Below, in pieces: positions 56,808 through 64,000 of a DNA stretch of 64,000 nt. Origin of the DNA: Conyzicola nivalis (GTDB lineage Bacteria > Actinomycetota > Actinomycetes > Actinomycetales > Microbacteriaceae); the NCBI RefSeq assembly GCF_014639655.1, contig NZ_BMGB01000001.1, forward strand, positions 868,001 through 932,000, given 5' to 3'. The translations under genes and the position numbers were made by a program. How positions within the stretch are numbered: position 1 is the stretch's first letter; the number at the start of each line of letters is the position of its first letter. Under the pieces are notes generated by a model, which did not search any database, was not told the origin of the DNA, and saw nothing but the letters and a program-made list of their open reading frames with translations.

Positions 56808-57710
56808 CTACCAGCCGCGCTCTGCGAGGCGGTGCGGGGCCGCGAGGTCGGACACGTTGATGCCGACCATCGCCTCGCCGAGTCCGCGCGACGCGTCGGC
56901 GATCACGGCGGCGTCGTCGAAGAACGTCGTCGCGCGCACGATGGCGGCGGCACGCTTGGCCGGGTCGCCCGACTTGAAGATGCCCGAGCCGACGAACACG
57001 CCGTCGGCGCCGAGCTGCATCATCAGGGCGGCGTCGGCCGGGGTCGCGACTCCGCCGGCGGTGAACAGCACCACGGGGAGCTTTCCGGTGCGGGCGATCT
57101 CGAGCACGAGGTCGTAGGGCGCCTGCAGTTCTTTTGCCGCGACGTAGAGCTCGTCGTGCGTCTTGGCCGAGAGGGCCGCGATCTCGCCCTTGATGGTGCG
57201 GATGTGCTTGGTGGCCTCCGAGACGTCGCCGGTTCCGGCCTCGCCCTTCGAGCGGATCATGGCGGCACCCTCGGTGATGCGGCGCAGCGCTTCGCCCAGG
57301 TTGGTGGCGCCGCAGACGAACGGCACGTCGAACTTCCACTTGTCGATGTGGTTGACGTAGTCGGCGGGGCTGAGCACCTCGGACTCGTCGATGTAGTCGA
57401 CCTTGAGCGCCTCGAGCACCTGGGCCTCGACGAAGTGGCCGATGCGGGCCTTGGCCATCACGGGGATGGAAACGGCGGAGATGATGCCGTCGATGAGGTC
57501 GGGGTCGCTCATGCGGGCGACGCCGCCCTGCGAACGGATGTCGGCGGGGACGCGCTCGAGGGCCATGACGGCGACGGCGCCGGCGTCTTCGGCGATCTTC
57601 GCCTGCTCGGCGTTGACGACGTCCATGATGACGCCGCCCTTCAGCATTTCGGCGAGTCCGCGCTTGACGCGGCTGGTGCCCTGCTGGTCTGTCGTTTCGC
57701 TAGTGCTCAT
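56808..57710 (-). CDS. pdxS: Pyridoxal 5'-phosphate synthase lyase subunit
   Basis: Builds PLP from ribose 5-phosphate, glyceraldehyde 3-phosphate and ammonia. It is a 300-residue TIM barrel. [23 protein letters not shown] lies near 16, [12 protein letters not shown] near 50, the ribose lysine region [18 protein letters not shown] near 82, the second lysine in [12 protein letters not shown] near 155 and [30 protein letters not shown] near 215-245. The ATG giving [10 protein letters not shown] is used. Confidence 0.97.
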   Translation of the reverse strand: MSTSETTDQQGTSRVKRGLAEMLKGGVIMDVVNAEQAKIAEDAGAVAVMALERVPADIRSQGGVARMSDPDLIDGIISAVSIPVMAKARIGHFVEAQVLEALKVDYIDESEVLSPADYVNHIDKWKFDVPFVCGATNLGEALRRITEGAAMIRSKGEAGTGDVSEATKHIRTIKGEIAALSAKTHDELYVAAKELQAPYDLVLEIARTGKLPVVLFTAGGVATPADAALMMQLGADGVFVGSGIFKSGDPAKRAAAIVRATTFFDDAAVIADASRGLGEAMVGINVSDLAAPHRLAERGW

Positions 57711-57750
57711 GGTCCCTAATTCTACTGGTGCTGTGGAGGGGTGGTGCGGC

Positions 57751-58308
57751 TCACGCGGGCCACGCCGCGGCGACCTCGGCACGCACGTCGCCGAGGAGAC
57801 GGGGCAGCGCCTTGGTACCGGCGATGATCGGGAAGAAGTTCGAGTCGTGCGCCCAGCGGGGAACGACGTGCTGGTGCAGGTGGTCGGCGATGCCCGCGCC
57901 GGCCAGCTGGCCCTGGTTCATGCCGATGTTGAAACCGTTCGCGCCCGAGGTGGCGGTGAGCACGCGCATCGCCTTCTGGGTGAGGCTCGCGATCTCGGCG
58001 ACCTCGGCGTCGGTCGCCTCGTCGTAGGTCGACACGTGCCGGTACGGGCACACGAGCAGGTGGCCGCTGTTGTACGGGAACAGGTTGAGCAGCACGAAGG
58101 CGTGCTCGCCGCGCGCCACGATGAGCGCCTGCTCGTCGCTCAGCGTCGGAGCGACGCAGAACGGGCACGAGTCCTTCGCCGGCTGCTGTCCGCTCTCGAT
58201 GTAGGCGATGCGGTGGGGCGTCCACAGCCGCTGGAAGGCGTCCGGGACCGCGGCGAAACCGTCGACCGACTCGACGTTGTCGTACTCGGTTCCGTCGTAG
58301 TCTTTCAT
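57751..58308 (-). CDS. HIT-family nucleotide hydrolase/phosphorylase
   Basis: A 185-residue histidine-triad protein, probably cleaving AMP-linked nucleotides such as Ap4A or adenylylated compounds. CPFCVAP near 48 suggests a zinc site. [18 protein letters not shown] near 77 and the catalytic triad [12 protein letters not shown] near 143-154 are intact. The ATG overlaps the thrS stop (TGATG), a pairing common in actinobacteria, where the neighbour is often a phospholipid synthase gene; here pdxS follows. Confidence 0.9.
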   Translation of the reverse strand: MKDYDGTEYDNVESVDGFAAVPDAFQRLWTPHRIAYIESGQQPAKDSCPFCVAPTLSDEQALIVARGEHAFVLLNLFPYNSGHLLVCPYRHVSTYDEATDAEVAEIASLTQKAMRVLTATSGANGFNIGMNQGQLAGAGIADHLHQHVVPRWAHDSNFFPIIAGTKALPRLLGDVRAEVAAAWPA

Positions 58309-60287
58309 CAGACCTGCGCCTTCGTGCGGATCGACTCGAGGATGCGTTCGACGGCCTCGTCCACGGGGATGCCGTTCTCCTGGTGTCCGTCGCGGAAGCG
58401 GAAGCTGACGGCGTTGTTCGCGCGGTCGTCTTCGCCGGCGATGAGCTGGAACGGGATCTTCTGCAGCGTGGCGTTGCGGATCTTCTTGGGCATGCGGTCG
58501 CTCGACGAGTCGAGTTCGACGCGGACGCCGTGCGACTTGAGCTTCGCGAGGACCTCCCACAGGTAGTCCTCGTACTGCTCGGCCACGGGGATGCCGATGA
58601 CCTGCACGGGCGACAGCCAGACGGGGAACGCGCCCGCGTAGTGCTCGAGCAGGATGGCGAAGAAGCGCTCGATCGAACCGAGCAGGGCACGGTGGATCAT
58701 CACCGGCTGCTGCCGGTTGCCGTCGGAGGCCGTGTACTCGAGGTCGAACAGTTCGGGCTGGTTGAAGTCGAGCTGCACGGTCGAGAGCTGCCACGTGCGG
58801 CCGATCGCGTCGCGCGCTTGCACCGAGATCTTGGGGCCGTAGAACGCGGCACCGCCCGGGTCGGCGACGAGTTCGAGACCGGAGGCCTCGGCCACCTCGC
58901 GCAGGGTGTCCGTCGCAATCTCCCACTGATCGTCGGTGCCGACCGACTTCGCGGGGTCGCGGGTGGACAGCTCGAGGTAGAAGTCGGTGAGCCCGTAGCC
59001 GCGCAGGGTCTCGAAGACGAACTCGAGCTGGCTCGCGACCTCCTCCTTGACCTGGTCCTGCGTCACGTAGATGTGGGCGTCGTCCTGGGTGAGACCGCGT
59101 ACGCGCGTGAGTCCCTGCAGGGTGCCGCTCTTCTCGTAGCGGTACACGGTGCCGAACTCGGCGAGGCGGAGCGGCAGCTCGCGGTAGCTGCGACCGCGTG
59201 CCTTGAAGATCAGGTTGTGCATCGGGCAGTTCATGGGCTTCAGGTAGTAGTCCTGGCCCTGACGCGTGACGTTGCCCTCGGCGTCGACCTCCTCGTCGAG
59301 GTGCATGGGCGGGAACATGCCCTCGCGGTACCAGTTGAGGTGCTGGCTGGTCTCGAACAGGTGGCCCTTGGTGATGTGCGGGGTGTTGACGAGGTCGTAG
59401 CCGTTCGCGAGCAGACGCTCGCGCATGTAGTTCTCGATCTCGGCGCGGATGATGCCGCCCTTGGGGTGGAAGACCGCGAGCCCCGAGCCGATCTCCTCGG
59501 GGAAGGAGAAGAGGTCGAGCTCCTGGCCGAGCTTGCGGTGGTCGCGCTTGGCGGCCTCCTCGAGTCGCGACTGGTATGCGCGCAGTTCGTCCTTCGTCGG
59601 CCACGCCGTGCCGTAGATGCGCTGCAGCTGCTTGTTCTTCTCCGAGCCGCGCCAGTAGGCGGCGGCGGTGCGCTGCAGCGACCAGCCGTTGCCGATGAGG
59701 CGGGTGGAGGGCAGGTGCGGGCCGCGGCACAGGTCGCTCCAGTAGACCTCGCCGGTCTTCGCGTCGACGTTGTCGTAGATCGTGAGCTCGGCACCGCCGA
59801 CCTCGACGCTCTCGTTGTCGGCGCCCAGCTCGATGGCCTCGGCCGCACCGTCGGCACCGCCCTTGAGGCCGATGAGCTCGAGCTTGTACGGCTCGTCCGC
59901 GAGCTCTGCGCGAGCCGCGTCATCCGTCACGACCCGGCGCTGGAAACGCTGGCCCTGCTTGATGATGCGCTCCATGGCCTTGTCGATGGCCTTCACGTCT
60001 TCGGGCGTGAACGGCGTCTCGACGTCGAAGTCGTAGTAGAAACCGTCGGTCACGGGCGGGCCGATGCCGAGCTTCGCCTCGGGGTTGATCGACTGTACCG
60101 CCTGCGCCATCACGTGCGCGGCGGAGTGGCGCAGGATGTTCAGGCCGTCGGGGCTCGAGATCTCGACAGGCTCGACCGTGTCGGACTCGCTGACGGTGCT
60201 CGCCAGATCCCTCAACTCGCCATTGACGCGCATGGCAACGATGCTGCGCTCGGTGAACAGGTCGAATCCGGTTTTCTGGTCAGTCAT
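58308..60287 (-). CDS. thrS: Threonyl-tRNA synthetase
   Basis: Charges tRNA-Thr. It is 659 residues. The usual TGS domain is short or missing: the protein begins [15 protein letters not shown] and soon enters the editing domain ([13 protein letters not shown] near 52, the HxxxH zinc-like motif; [13 protein letters not shown] near 190). The class II core has [11 protein letters not shown] near 345, [31 protein letters not shown] near 375 and a C-terminal anticodon-binding domain with [25 protein letters not shown] ends 7 nt before the ATG, so the mRNA is probably leaderless. Confidence 0.96.
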   Translation of the reverse strand: MTDQKTGFDLFTERSIVAMRVNGELRDLASTVSESDTVEPVEISSPDGLNILRHSAAHVMAQAVQSINPEAKLGIGPPVTDGFYYDFDVETPFTPEDVKAIDKAMERIIKQGQRFQRRVVTDDAARAELADEPYKLELIGLKGGADGAAEAIELGADNESVEVGGAELTIYDNVDAKTGEVYWSDLCRGPHLPSTRLIGNGWSLQRTAAAYWRGSEKNKQLQRIYGTAWPTKDELRAYQSRLEEAAKRDHRKLGQELDLFSFPEEIGSGLAVFHPKGGIIRAEIENYMRERLLANGYDLVNTPHITKGHLFETSQHLNWYREGMFPPMHLDEEVDAEGNVTRQGQDYYLKPMNCPMHNLIFKARGRSYRELPLRLAEFGTVYRYEKSGTLQGLTRVRGLTQDDAHIYVTQDQVKEEVASQLEFVFETLRGYGLTDFYLELSTRDPAKSVGTDDQWEIATDTLREVAEASGLELVADPGGAAFYGPKISVQARDAIGRTWQLSTVQLDFNQPELFDLEYTASDGNRQQPVMIHRALLGSIERFFAILLEHYAGAFPVWLSPVQVIGIPVAEQYEDYLWEVLAKLKSHGVRVELDSSSDRMPKKIRNATLQKIPFQLIAGEDDRANNAVSFRFRDGHQENGIPVDEAVERILESIRTKAQV

Positions 60288-60294
60288 TCTGACA

Positions 60295-60300
60295 ACTTTA
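60295..60300 (-). promoter_or_regulatory. -10 box for leaderless thrS transcript
   Basis: TAAAGT on the minus strand followed by TGTCAGA and the thrS ATG. The 7-nt spacing puts the transcription start at the ATG. No T-box or attenuator can fit. Confidence 0.5.
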
Positions 60301-60336
60301 GTGCCGCCCGATGCCCCCTTCCGCCCGCCCTGCCCG

Positions 60337-60443
60337 TCTCGCAACTCAGGCAGAAAAAGCGGGCCGGATGCCCGGGGTGCGGAAACCCGCGGCCCTCGCG
60401 TCGCAGGCGCCGCGGCATCCGAAAATCTGCCTGAGTTGCGAGA
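60337..60443. repeat. Palindromic element IR1, copy C
   Basis: A 107-bp element with the same perfect 16-bp termini as copies A and B: TCTCGCAACTCAGGCA (60337-60352) and its reverse complement (60428-60443). The interior shares CGGAAACCCGCGG with copies A and B and is about 95% identical to copy D. It lies about 35 bp upstream of the thrS -10 box. Confidence 0.8.
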
Positions 60444-60457
60444 AGGAGCGACGCTCT

Positions 60458-60558
60458 GTGTTCGTGCTTCAGGACGATTCACCGGCCGGGCCGTCACACC
60501 CGTGCATCTGCGGGGGCGGCTCCGCGGTCGCGGGCGATCGGTCCGGAATCGTGAACAC
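60458..60558. repeat. Palindromic element IR2, locus 2
   Basis: The middle palindrome of the array. Left end GTGTTCGTGCTTCAGGAC (60458-60475) and the reverse complement of the right end (60541-60558) agree at 14 of 18. The core TTCGTGCTTCAGGACG matches the outer arm of the IR2 element near 7.9 kb. Confidence 0.6.
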
Positions 60559-60562
60559 CCGC

Positions 60563-60669
60563 CTCCGCAACTCAGGCGGAAAAAGCGGGGCGGATGCCCG
60601 GGGTGCGGAAACCCGCGGCCCTCGCGTCCCGGGCGCCGCGGCATCCGAGAATCTGCCTGAGTTGCGAGA
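60563..60669. repeat. Palindromic element IR1, copy D
   Basis: A slightly decayed IR1: left end TCCGCAACTCAGGCGGA, right end TCTGCCTGAGTTGCGAGA, with two or three mismatches between arms. The interior is nearly identical to copy C, which points to recent duplication or conversion. Confidence 0.75.
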
Positions 60670-60718
60670 GGGAGCGACCGCCAGACGGCCGGGCTAAACC
60701 GACGGTCGAGTTAAGCAG

Positions 60719-60743
60719 AAAAGGCCCCGAACTCGTCGGGGCC
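60719..60743 (-). terminator. Terminator of the tRNA Gly-Cys-Val operon
   Basis: On the minus strand GGCCCCGA, loop CGAGT, TCGGGGCC, then TTTT. A perfect 8-bp stem begins 12 nt after the tRNA-Val 3' end. Confidence 0.85.
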
Positions 60744-60754
60744 AATTCTTCGTG

Positions 60755-60826
60755 TGAGCGATACTGGGATCGAACCAGCGACCTCTTCCGTGTCAGGGAA
60801 GCGCGCTACCGCTGCGCCAATCGCTC
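60755..60826 (-). tRNA. tRNA-Val (anticodon GAC)
   Basis: A cloverleaf with acceptor GAGCGAT/ATCGCTC, anticodon arm CTTCC-CTGACAC-GGAAG and T arm containing GGTTCGATCC. The 7-nt loop gives anticodon GAC, which reads GUC/GUU. CCA is not encoded. Last of three tRNAs on this strand. Confidence 0.95.
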
Positions 60827-60851
60827 ATGCTTTATTCGGTTATATCTTACG

Positions 60852-60922
60852 AGGTGAAGACGGGATTCGAACCCGTGTAGACGGCTTTGCAGGCCGCTGC
60901 CTAGCCTCTCGGCCACTCCACC
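60852..60922 (-). tRNA. tRNA-Cys (anticodon GCA)
   Basis: Acceptor GGTGGAG/CTTCACC (one G-U), anticodon loop CTGCAAA giving GCA, T arm GGGTTCGAATCCC. The discriminator is U, as expected for tRNA-Cys. It lies between tRNA-Gly and tRNA-Val. Confidence 0.95.
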
Positions 60923-60963
60923 AGAGGCGGGAAAGCCTCCGGCGGACCGACTGCTCCCACTCG

Positions 60964-61035
60964 AGCGGATGACGAGATTCGAACTCGCGACCCCAACCTT
61001 GGCAAGGTTGTGCGCTACCACTGCGCCACATCCGC
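60964..61035 (-). tRNA. tRNA-Gly (anticodon GCC)
   Basis: Acceptor GCGGATG/CATCCGC, anticodon loop TTGCCAA giving GCC, T arm GAGTTCGAATCTC. First tRNA of the minus-strand unit. A TATAGT -10 box lies about 29 nt before its 5' end. Confidence 0.95.
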
Positions 61036-61063
61036 ATTTGCGCGCATTTCTGCGTGCTTTGAA

Positions 61064-61069
61064 ACTATA
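61064..61069 (-). promoter_or_regulatory. -10 box of the tRNA Gly-Cys-Val operon
   Basis: TATAGT on the minus strand, about 29 nt before the mature tRNA-Gly 5' end. The -35 region 17-18 nt upstream reads TTCGCG or TCGCGC, a weak match. Confidence 0.5.
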
Positions 61070-61267
61070 ACCAATAGATTCTCGTCGCGCGAATCCACGA
61101 CACGCGTACCGGCTCAGATTACGCGGGCGAGCGCGGAGTTTCCAGCGAACTCGAGGCGAATATCTGCCGAATAAAAGTTTGAGCGCGTTCAATCCCGTGA
61201 TTTCCGGGCGGATATGCAAGGCGATACGGGGGTGTTGGCGTGCGCGCGAGGGGCGTCGAAAACCCGA

Positions 61268-61273
61268 TATGAT
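61268..61273 (+). promoter_or_regulatory. -10 box of tRNA-Val(CAC)
   Basis: TATGAT, 30 nt before the tRNA 5' end. No strong -35 at 16-18 nt. The rest of the 268-bp gap between the two tRNA units shows nothing else I can name. Confidence 0.45.
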
Positions 61274-61303
61274 CGTTGTCGCTGGTCGTCAAGACCGGCA
61301 CGA

Positions 61304-61376
61304 GGGCGATTGGCGCAGTTGGTAGCGCGCTTCGTTCACACCGAAGAGGTCATCGGTTCGAGTCCGGTATCGCCCA
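61304..61376 (+). tRNA. tRNA-Val (anticodon CAC)
   Basis: Acceptor GGGCGAT/ATCGCCC, anticodon arm CTTCG-TTCACAC-CGAAG giving CAC, which reads GUG. T arm CGGTTCGAGTCCG. Monocistronic and opposite in strand to the tRNA-Val(GAC) unit 0.5 kb away. Confidence 0.95.
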
Positions 61377-61387
61377 CCCTCGCTGAA

Positions 61388-61418
61388 GGCCCGAGATCGT
61401 TCCGATCCCGGGCCTTTG
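61388..61418 (+). terminator. Terminator of tRNA-Val(CAC)
   Basis: Arms GGCCCGAGATCG and CGATCCCGGGCC pair 11 of 12 around a TTC loop and are followed by TTTG. It lies 11 nt after the tRNA 3' end. Confidence 0.7.
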
Positions 61419-61447
61419 TGGTTCCCTCCCTCACCTACGATGAGCGC

Positions 61448-62251
61448 ATGCCCTCGACGACCTCGCCTCGCCCCCGGTTCATCTCCCGCTATCTCGGCGG
61501 GGTGCGGCTGCTCGGTTCGGGCCTCAGGATGTGGCTTACCGACCCGCGCATCATGCTGATGGGCGCTATCCCCGCGCTGATCGTCACGGCGGTCTACCTG
61601 GCCGGCATCGTCGCCCTCGCGAGCAACATCGACGGGCTGGCGGCCTGGGCCACCCCCTTCGCCGACGACTGGGACGAGACCGGGCGCACCGTCGTGCGCG
61701 CGGTCGCCTCGCTCGCGATGCTCGCGGCCGCCCTGCTCGTTTTCGTGTACACCTTCGCGGCAATCACCCTCGCCGTCGGGAGCCCGTTCTACGAGAAGAT
61801 CTCGCGCAAGGTCGAGGAGCGACTCGGCGGCATCGACTCCCCCGTCGAGGTGCCCTTCTGGCGCGGCGCCGGGCGCGGGCTGGTCGACGCCGTGCGCGTG
61901 CTCGCGACCACCCTCGTGATCGCGGTCGTGCTGCTGGTGCTCGGCTTCATCCCGGTGATCGGGCAGACGGTCGTGCCGGTACTCGGCGCGACCGCCGGCG
62001 GGTGGCTGCTGGCGCTCGAACTCACCGGCTTCTCGTTCGAAGCGCGTGGCCTCGACGGCTCGGCTAAGCGCCGCGCTCTCGGCGTCGACCGGGCGCGGAC
62101 GCTCGGCTTCGGTATGGCCACCTACCTCGTATTCTTCATCCCGTTCGCCGCCGTCGTCATCATGCCCGCCGCGGTCGCCGGCGGCACGATGCTCGCGCGT
62201 TCCGCAACCGGGACCGCGACCGGCACGCGCGAGGTCAGCCCAGCGGGTTGA
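61448..62251 (+). CDS. EI24/CysZ-like membrane protein
   Basis: A 267-residue polytopic membrane protein of the EI24 domain family (related to CysZ sulfate-uptake proteins). Helices lie near 33-57 ([23 protein letters not shown]), 80-105, 150-175 ([26 protein letters not shown]) and 225-250. The motif [16 protein letters not shown] near 113 and [17 protein letters not shown] near 195 fit EI24. The ATG giving [11 protein letters not shown] has TACGAT 6 nt upstream and no ribosome binding site, so it looks leaderless. The 3' end overlaps the convergent ATPase gene by 17 nt. Confidence 0.82.
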   Translation: MPSTTSPRPRFISRYLGGVRLLGSGLRMWLTDPRIMLMGAIPALIVTAVYLAGIVALASNIDGLAAWATPFADDWDETGRTVVRAVASLAMLAAALLVFVYTFAAITLAVGSPFYEKISRKVEERLGGIDSPVEVPFWRGAGRGLVDAVRVLATTLVIAVVLLVLGFIPVIGQTVVPVLGATAGGWLLALELTGFSFEARGLDGSAKRRALGVDRARTLGFGMATYLVFFIPFAAVVIMPAAVAGGTMLARSATGTATGTREVSPAG

Positions 62252-63014
62252 GCAGGCGGTGCAGGAACTGCTTCGTGCGTTCCTGCGTCGGCTCGACGAG
62301 GATCTGCGACGGCGCCCCGCGTTCCACCACGACGCCGCCGTCCATAAACACGACCTCGGTCGCCACCTGGCGGGCGAAGGCCAGTTCGTGGGTGACGACG
62401 ACCATGGTCCAGCCCTCGTCGGCGAGCTCCTTGATGACCGCGAGCACGTCGCCGACCAGTTCGGGGTCGAGCGAGGAGGTCGGTTCGTCGAACAGCAGCA
62501 GGTCGGGCTTCAACGCGAGCGCGCGCACGATGCCGACGCGCTGCTGCTGCCCGCCCGACAGCTCGAACGGGTAGCTGTCGCGCCTGTCGAGCAGCCCCAC
62601 GCGGTCGAGCAGCCGCTCGGCGTCGGCCTTCGCCACCGCGACCGCGACCTTCTGCACCTGCACGGGTCCCTCGATTATGTTCTCGATCACCGTCTTGTGC
62701 GGGAACAGGTTGTAGTGCTGGAACACCATGGCCGACCGGTCGCGGAGCGCGAGCAGGTCGCGCTTCGACACGGGCTGGGTGAAGTCGACACTGAGGCCGC
62801 TGGCGAAGGCGACCGTGCCGCCGTCCGGCACGGCGAGGGCGTTCAGGCTGCGCAATACCGTGGTTTTGCCCGAGCCCGACGGTCCGATGAGCGCGACGAC
62901 CTCGCCGCGGCGCACCTCGAAGTCGATGCCCCGCAGCACCTCGTTGTCACCGAACGACTTGCGGAGGCCGTGCACGGCGACGAGCGGCGGGCCGGTCGGA
63001 TCAGTGGGCGACAT
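62235..63014 (-). CDS. Polar amino-acid ABC transporter ATP-binding protein
   Basis: A 259-residue ATPase of the polar amino-acid uptake group (GlnQ/HisP type). Walker [10 protein letters not shown] near 45, Q-loop [11 protein letters not shown] near 95, signature LSGGQQQRV near 152, Walker [15 protein letters not shown] near 172 and switch histidine [10 protein letters not shown]. The [19 protein letters not shown] and [10 protein letters not shown] blocks are typical of amino-acid systems. It overlaps the permease stop by 14 nt. Substrate unknown. Confidence 0.93.
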   Translation of the reverse strand: MSPTDPTGPPLVAVHGLRKSFGDNEVLRGIDFEVRRGEVVALIGPSGSGKTTVLRSLNALAVPDGGTVAFASGLSVDFTQPVSKRDLLALRDRSAMVFQHYNLFPHKTVIENIIEGPVQVQKVAVAVAKADAERLLDRVGLLDRRDSYPFELSGGQQQRVGIVRALALKPDLLLFDEPTSSLDPELVGDVLAVIKELADEGWTMVVVTHELAFARQVATEVVFMDGGVVVERGAPSQILVEPTQERTKQFLHRLLNPLG

Positions 63015-63669
63015 AGCGGTCCAATCTCTTCTCGAGCACGTTCTGGCCGCTCGACAGCACGAGGCAGATGAGCCAGTAGACGAGCGCCGCCTCGAGGTAG
63101 AGCAGCATGAACTCGTTGCTGAAGGTGGCGATCTGCTGGGCGCGTCGGAACAGCTCGGTCACCAGGATGAGCGAGGCGAGCGAGGTGTCCTTGACGAGGC
63201 TGATGAACGTGTTCGACAGGGGCGGCACCGAAACACGCGCCGCCTGCGGCAGGATGATCCGGCGCAGCGTCTGCGCGCGCGACATACCGATCATGTGACC
63301 GGCCTCCCACTGGCCGACCGGAACGCTCAGGATCGCGGCGCGGATGACCTCGGCCGCGTAACCGCCGACGTTGAGGGCGAACGCGATGATCGCGCTCGGC
63401 CAGGGGTCGATCAGCAGCCCGAGCGAAGGGAGCCCGTAGAAGATCACGAAGAGCTGCACCAGCAGCGGCGTGCCCCTGATGATCGAGATGTACACGCGCG
63501 CGGCCCCCGACACCACCCGCACCCGCGACAGGCGGGCGAGGGCGACGCCGAGGGCGATCGCCAGTCCGAGCACGAAGCTGGTCAGCGCCAGCGGGATCGT
63601 GCCGGTGAGCGCACCGGACACGATCGGCCCGAGCGACGTCCAGAGCAGCTCCCACTGGGATTCGGTCAC
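63001..63669 (-). CDS. Polar amino-acid ABC transporter permease
   Basis: A 222-residue HisM/GlnP-type permease with about five helices. The first is [23 protein letters not shown]; the coupling EAA motif is [39 protein letters not shown] near 120-155; [12 protein letters not shown] precedes it. It starts with GTG ([10 protein letters not shown]) overlapping the binding-protein stop (GTGA); a longer open frame upstream belongs to another phase of that gene. Confidence 0.93.
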   Translation of the reverse strand: MTESQWELLWTSLGPIVSGALTGTIPLALTSFVLGLAIALGVALARLSRVRVVSGAARVYISIIRGTPLLVQLFVIFYGLPSLGLLIDPWPSAIIAFALNVGGYAAEVIRAAILSVPVGQWEAGHMIGMSRAQTLRRIILPQAARVSVPPLSNTFISLVKDTSLASLILVTELFRRAQQIATFSNEFMLLYLEAALVYWLICLVLSSGQNVLEKRLDRYVAH

Positions 63670-64000
63670 TCGGTGACGTCTTCCCCGAAGTACTTCTCCG
63701 AGATCTCGGCGAGCGTACCGTCGGCGCGGAGTTCGACGAGCGCGTCGTTGACGGCCTCGATGAGCGCCGATTCGCCCTTCTTGACGACGAAGGCGTTGCG
63801 GGAGGGATCGTCGGTCTCGGCAGCGATCTTCAGTCCAGCTGCTCCGGCCGCATCCGTCTCCTTGTAATCGAGGAAGGTCAGCTTGTCGTTGATCGTCGCG
63901 TCGACGCGGCCCTGTTCGAGCAGCGCGACGGCCTGCGCCCACCCCTCGACCGATTCGACGTTGGCGCCGTTGGCAACCGCGAGTTCGTACCAGTTGCTCG
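63666..64000 (-). CDS. Amino-acid ABC transporter substrate-binding protein, C-terminal part
   Basis: The last 110 residues of a family 3 solute-binding protein; the N terminus, with its expected lipoprotein signal, lies beyond the right edge. Visible blocks are [80 protein letters not shown], where the AISEKYFG-type ending is characteristic. First gene of the transporter operon as read on the minus strand. The ligand cannot be predicted from this fragment. Confidence 0.92.
   Translation of the reverse strand, partial: SNWYELAVANGANVESVEGWAQAVALLEQGRVDATINDKLTFLDYKETDAAGAAGLKIAAETDDPSRNAFVVKKGESALIEAVNDALVELRADGTLAEISEKYFGEDVTE

Larger units (their letters stand above)
60288..60754. other. 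Gene-free stretch with the second palindrome array
   Basis: This 467-bp gap holds the thrS -10 region, the IR1-IR2-IR1 array and the terminator of the tRNA Gly-Cys-Val unit. Open frames across it are a by-product of the palindromes and GC bias. Confidence 0.8.

Noticed and set aside
60755-61376. tRNA cluster as a phage or island attachment site
   Set aside because: No integrase, direct repeat of a tRNA 3' end or composition shift was seen on either side.

Overview
The window is a gene-dense, GC-rich chromosomal segment of an actinobacterium, most likely a member of the Microbacteriaceae. This rests on: a mIHF-like domain fused to guanylate kinase; a PriA without helicase motifs; an HGxxPAAW protein and a Trp-associated membrane protein inside a joined his-trp operon; frequent GTG starts with 4-nt GTGA/ATGA overlaps; and intergenic GAGTAGG...CGATAC palindromes that I recall from genomes of this family. 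No phage, IS, plasmid or CRISPR feature was seen. Almost everything is core metabolism and information processing, mostly on the minus strand.

Layout, low to high coordinate (minus-strand operons read right to left). 1-6154: hisE, hisG, hisF, hisI, trpE, two small membrane proteins, trpC and the N-terminal part of trpB. 6217-7170: a divergent luciferase-like oxidoreductase (+). 7232-7606: an FKBP isomerase. 7688-8008: an intergenic array of three palindromes. 8038-11215: a nucleoside/base salvage trio. 11294-28692: one long co-directional run with pyrR, pyrB, pyrC, a PH-like protein, carA, carB, pyrF and mIHF-gmk, then rpoZ, coaBC, metK, priA, fmt, rsmB and rpe. 28749-30848: a membrane protein, a Mug-type glycosylase and an EEP-family hydrolase. 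30971-41507: a DUF948 protein and a small protein lead into alaS, ruvX, mltG, aroE, aroC, aroK, aroB, a SHOCT protein, aroQ, efp and nusB. 41665-43931: rpsD with a long leader, and rarA. 44038-46800 (+): membrane cyclophilin, DUF349 protein and an AbiEi-like orphan. 46787-60287: thrS, HIT protein, pdxS, pdxT, a membrane protein, yebC, ruvC, ruvA, ruvB, yajC, secD, secF and rel. 60337-60669: a second three-palindrome array. 60755-61376: tRNA genes Val-GAC, Cys and Gly on minus and Val-CAC on plus. 61448 to the end: an EI24-like membrane protein (+) and a polar amino-acid ABC transporter (minus) that runs off the right edge.

The genes form linked pathways: histidine and tryptophan; de novo pyrimidines with a probable PyrR-binding leader at the pyrR ribosome binding site; shikimate; pyridoxal phosphate; the RuvABC resolvasome; and the SecDF-YajC export accessory followed by the stringent-response enzyme.

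The least ordinary content is intergenic. Two loci 52 kb apart carry the same palindrome array (IR1-IR2-IR1), and a related solo palindrome lies at 30869. Several genes appear to have leaderless promoters, one of which would open with a 12-codon upstream ORF before the DUF349 gene. No wholly new gene system is evident; the palindrome arrays are the best candidate for something undescribed.
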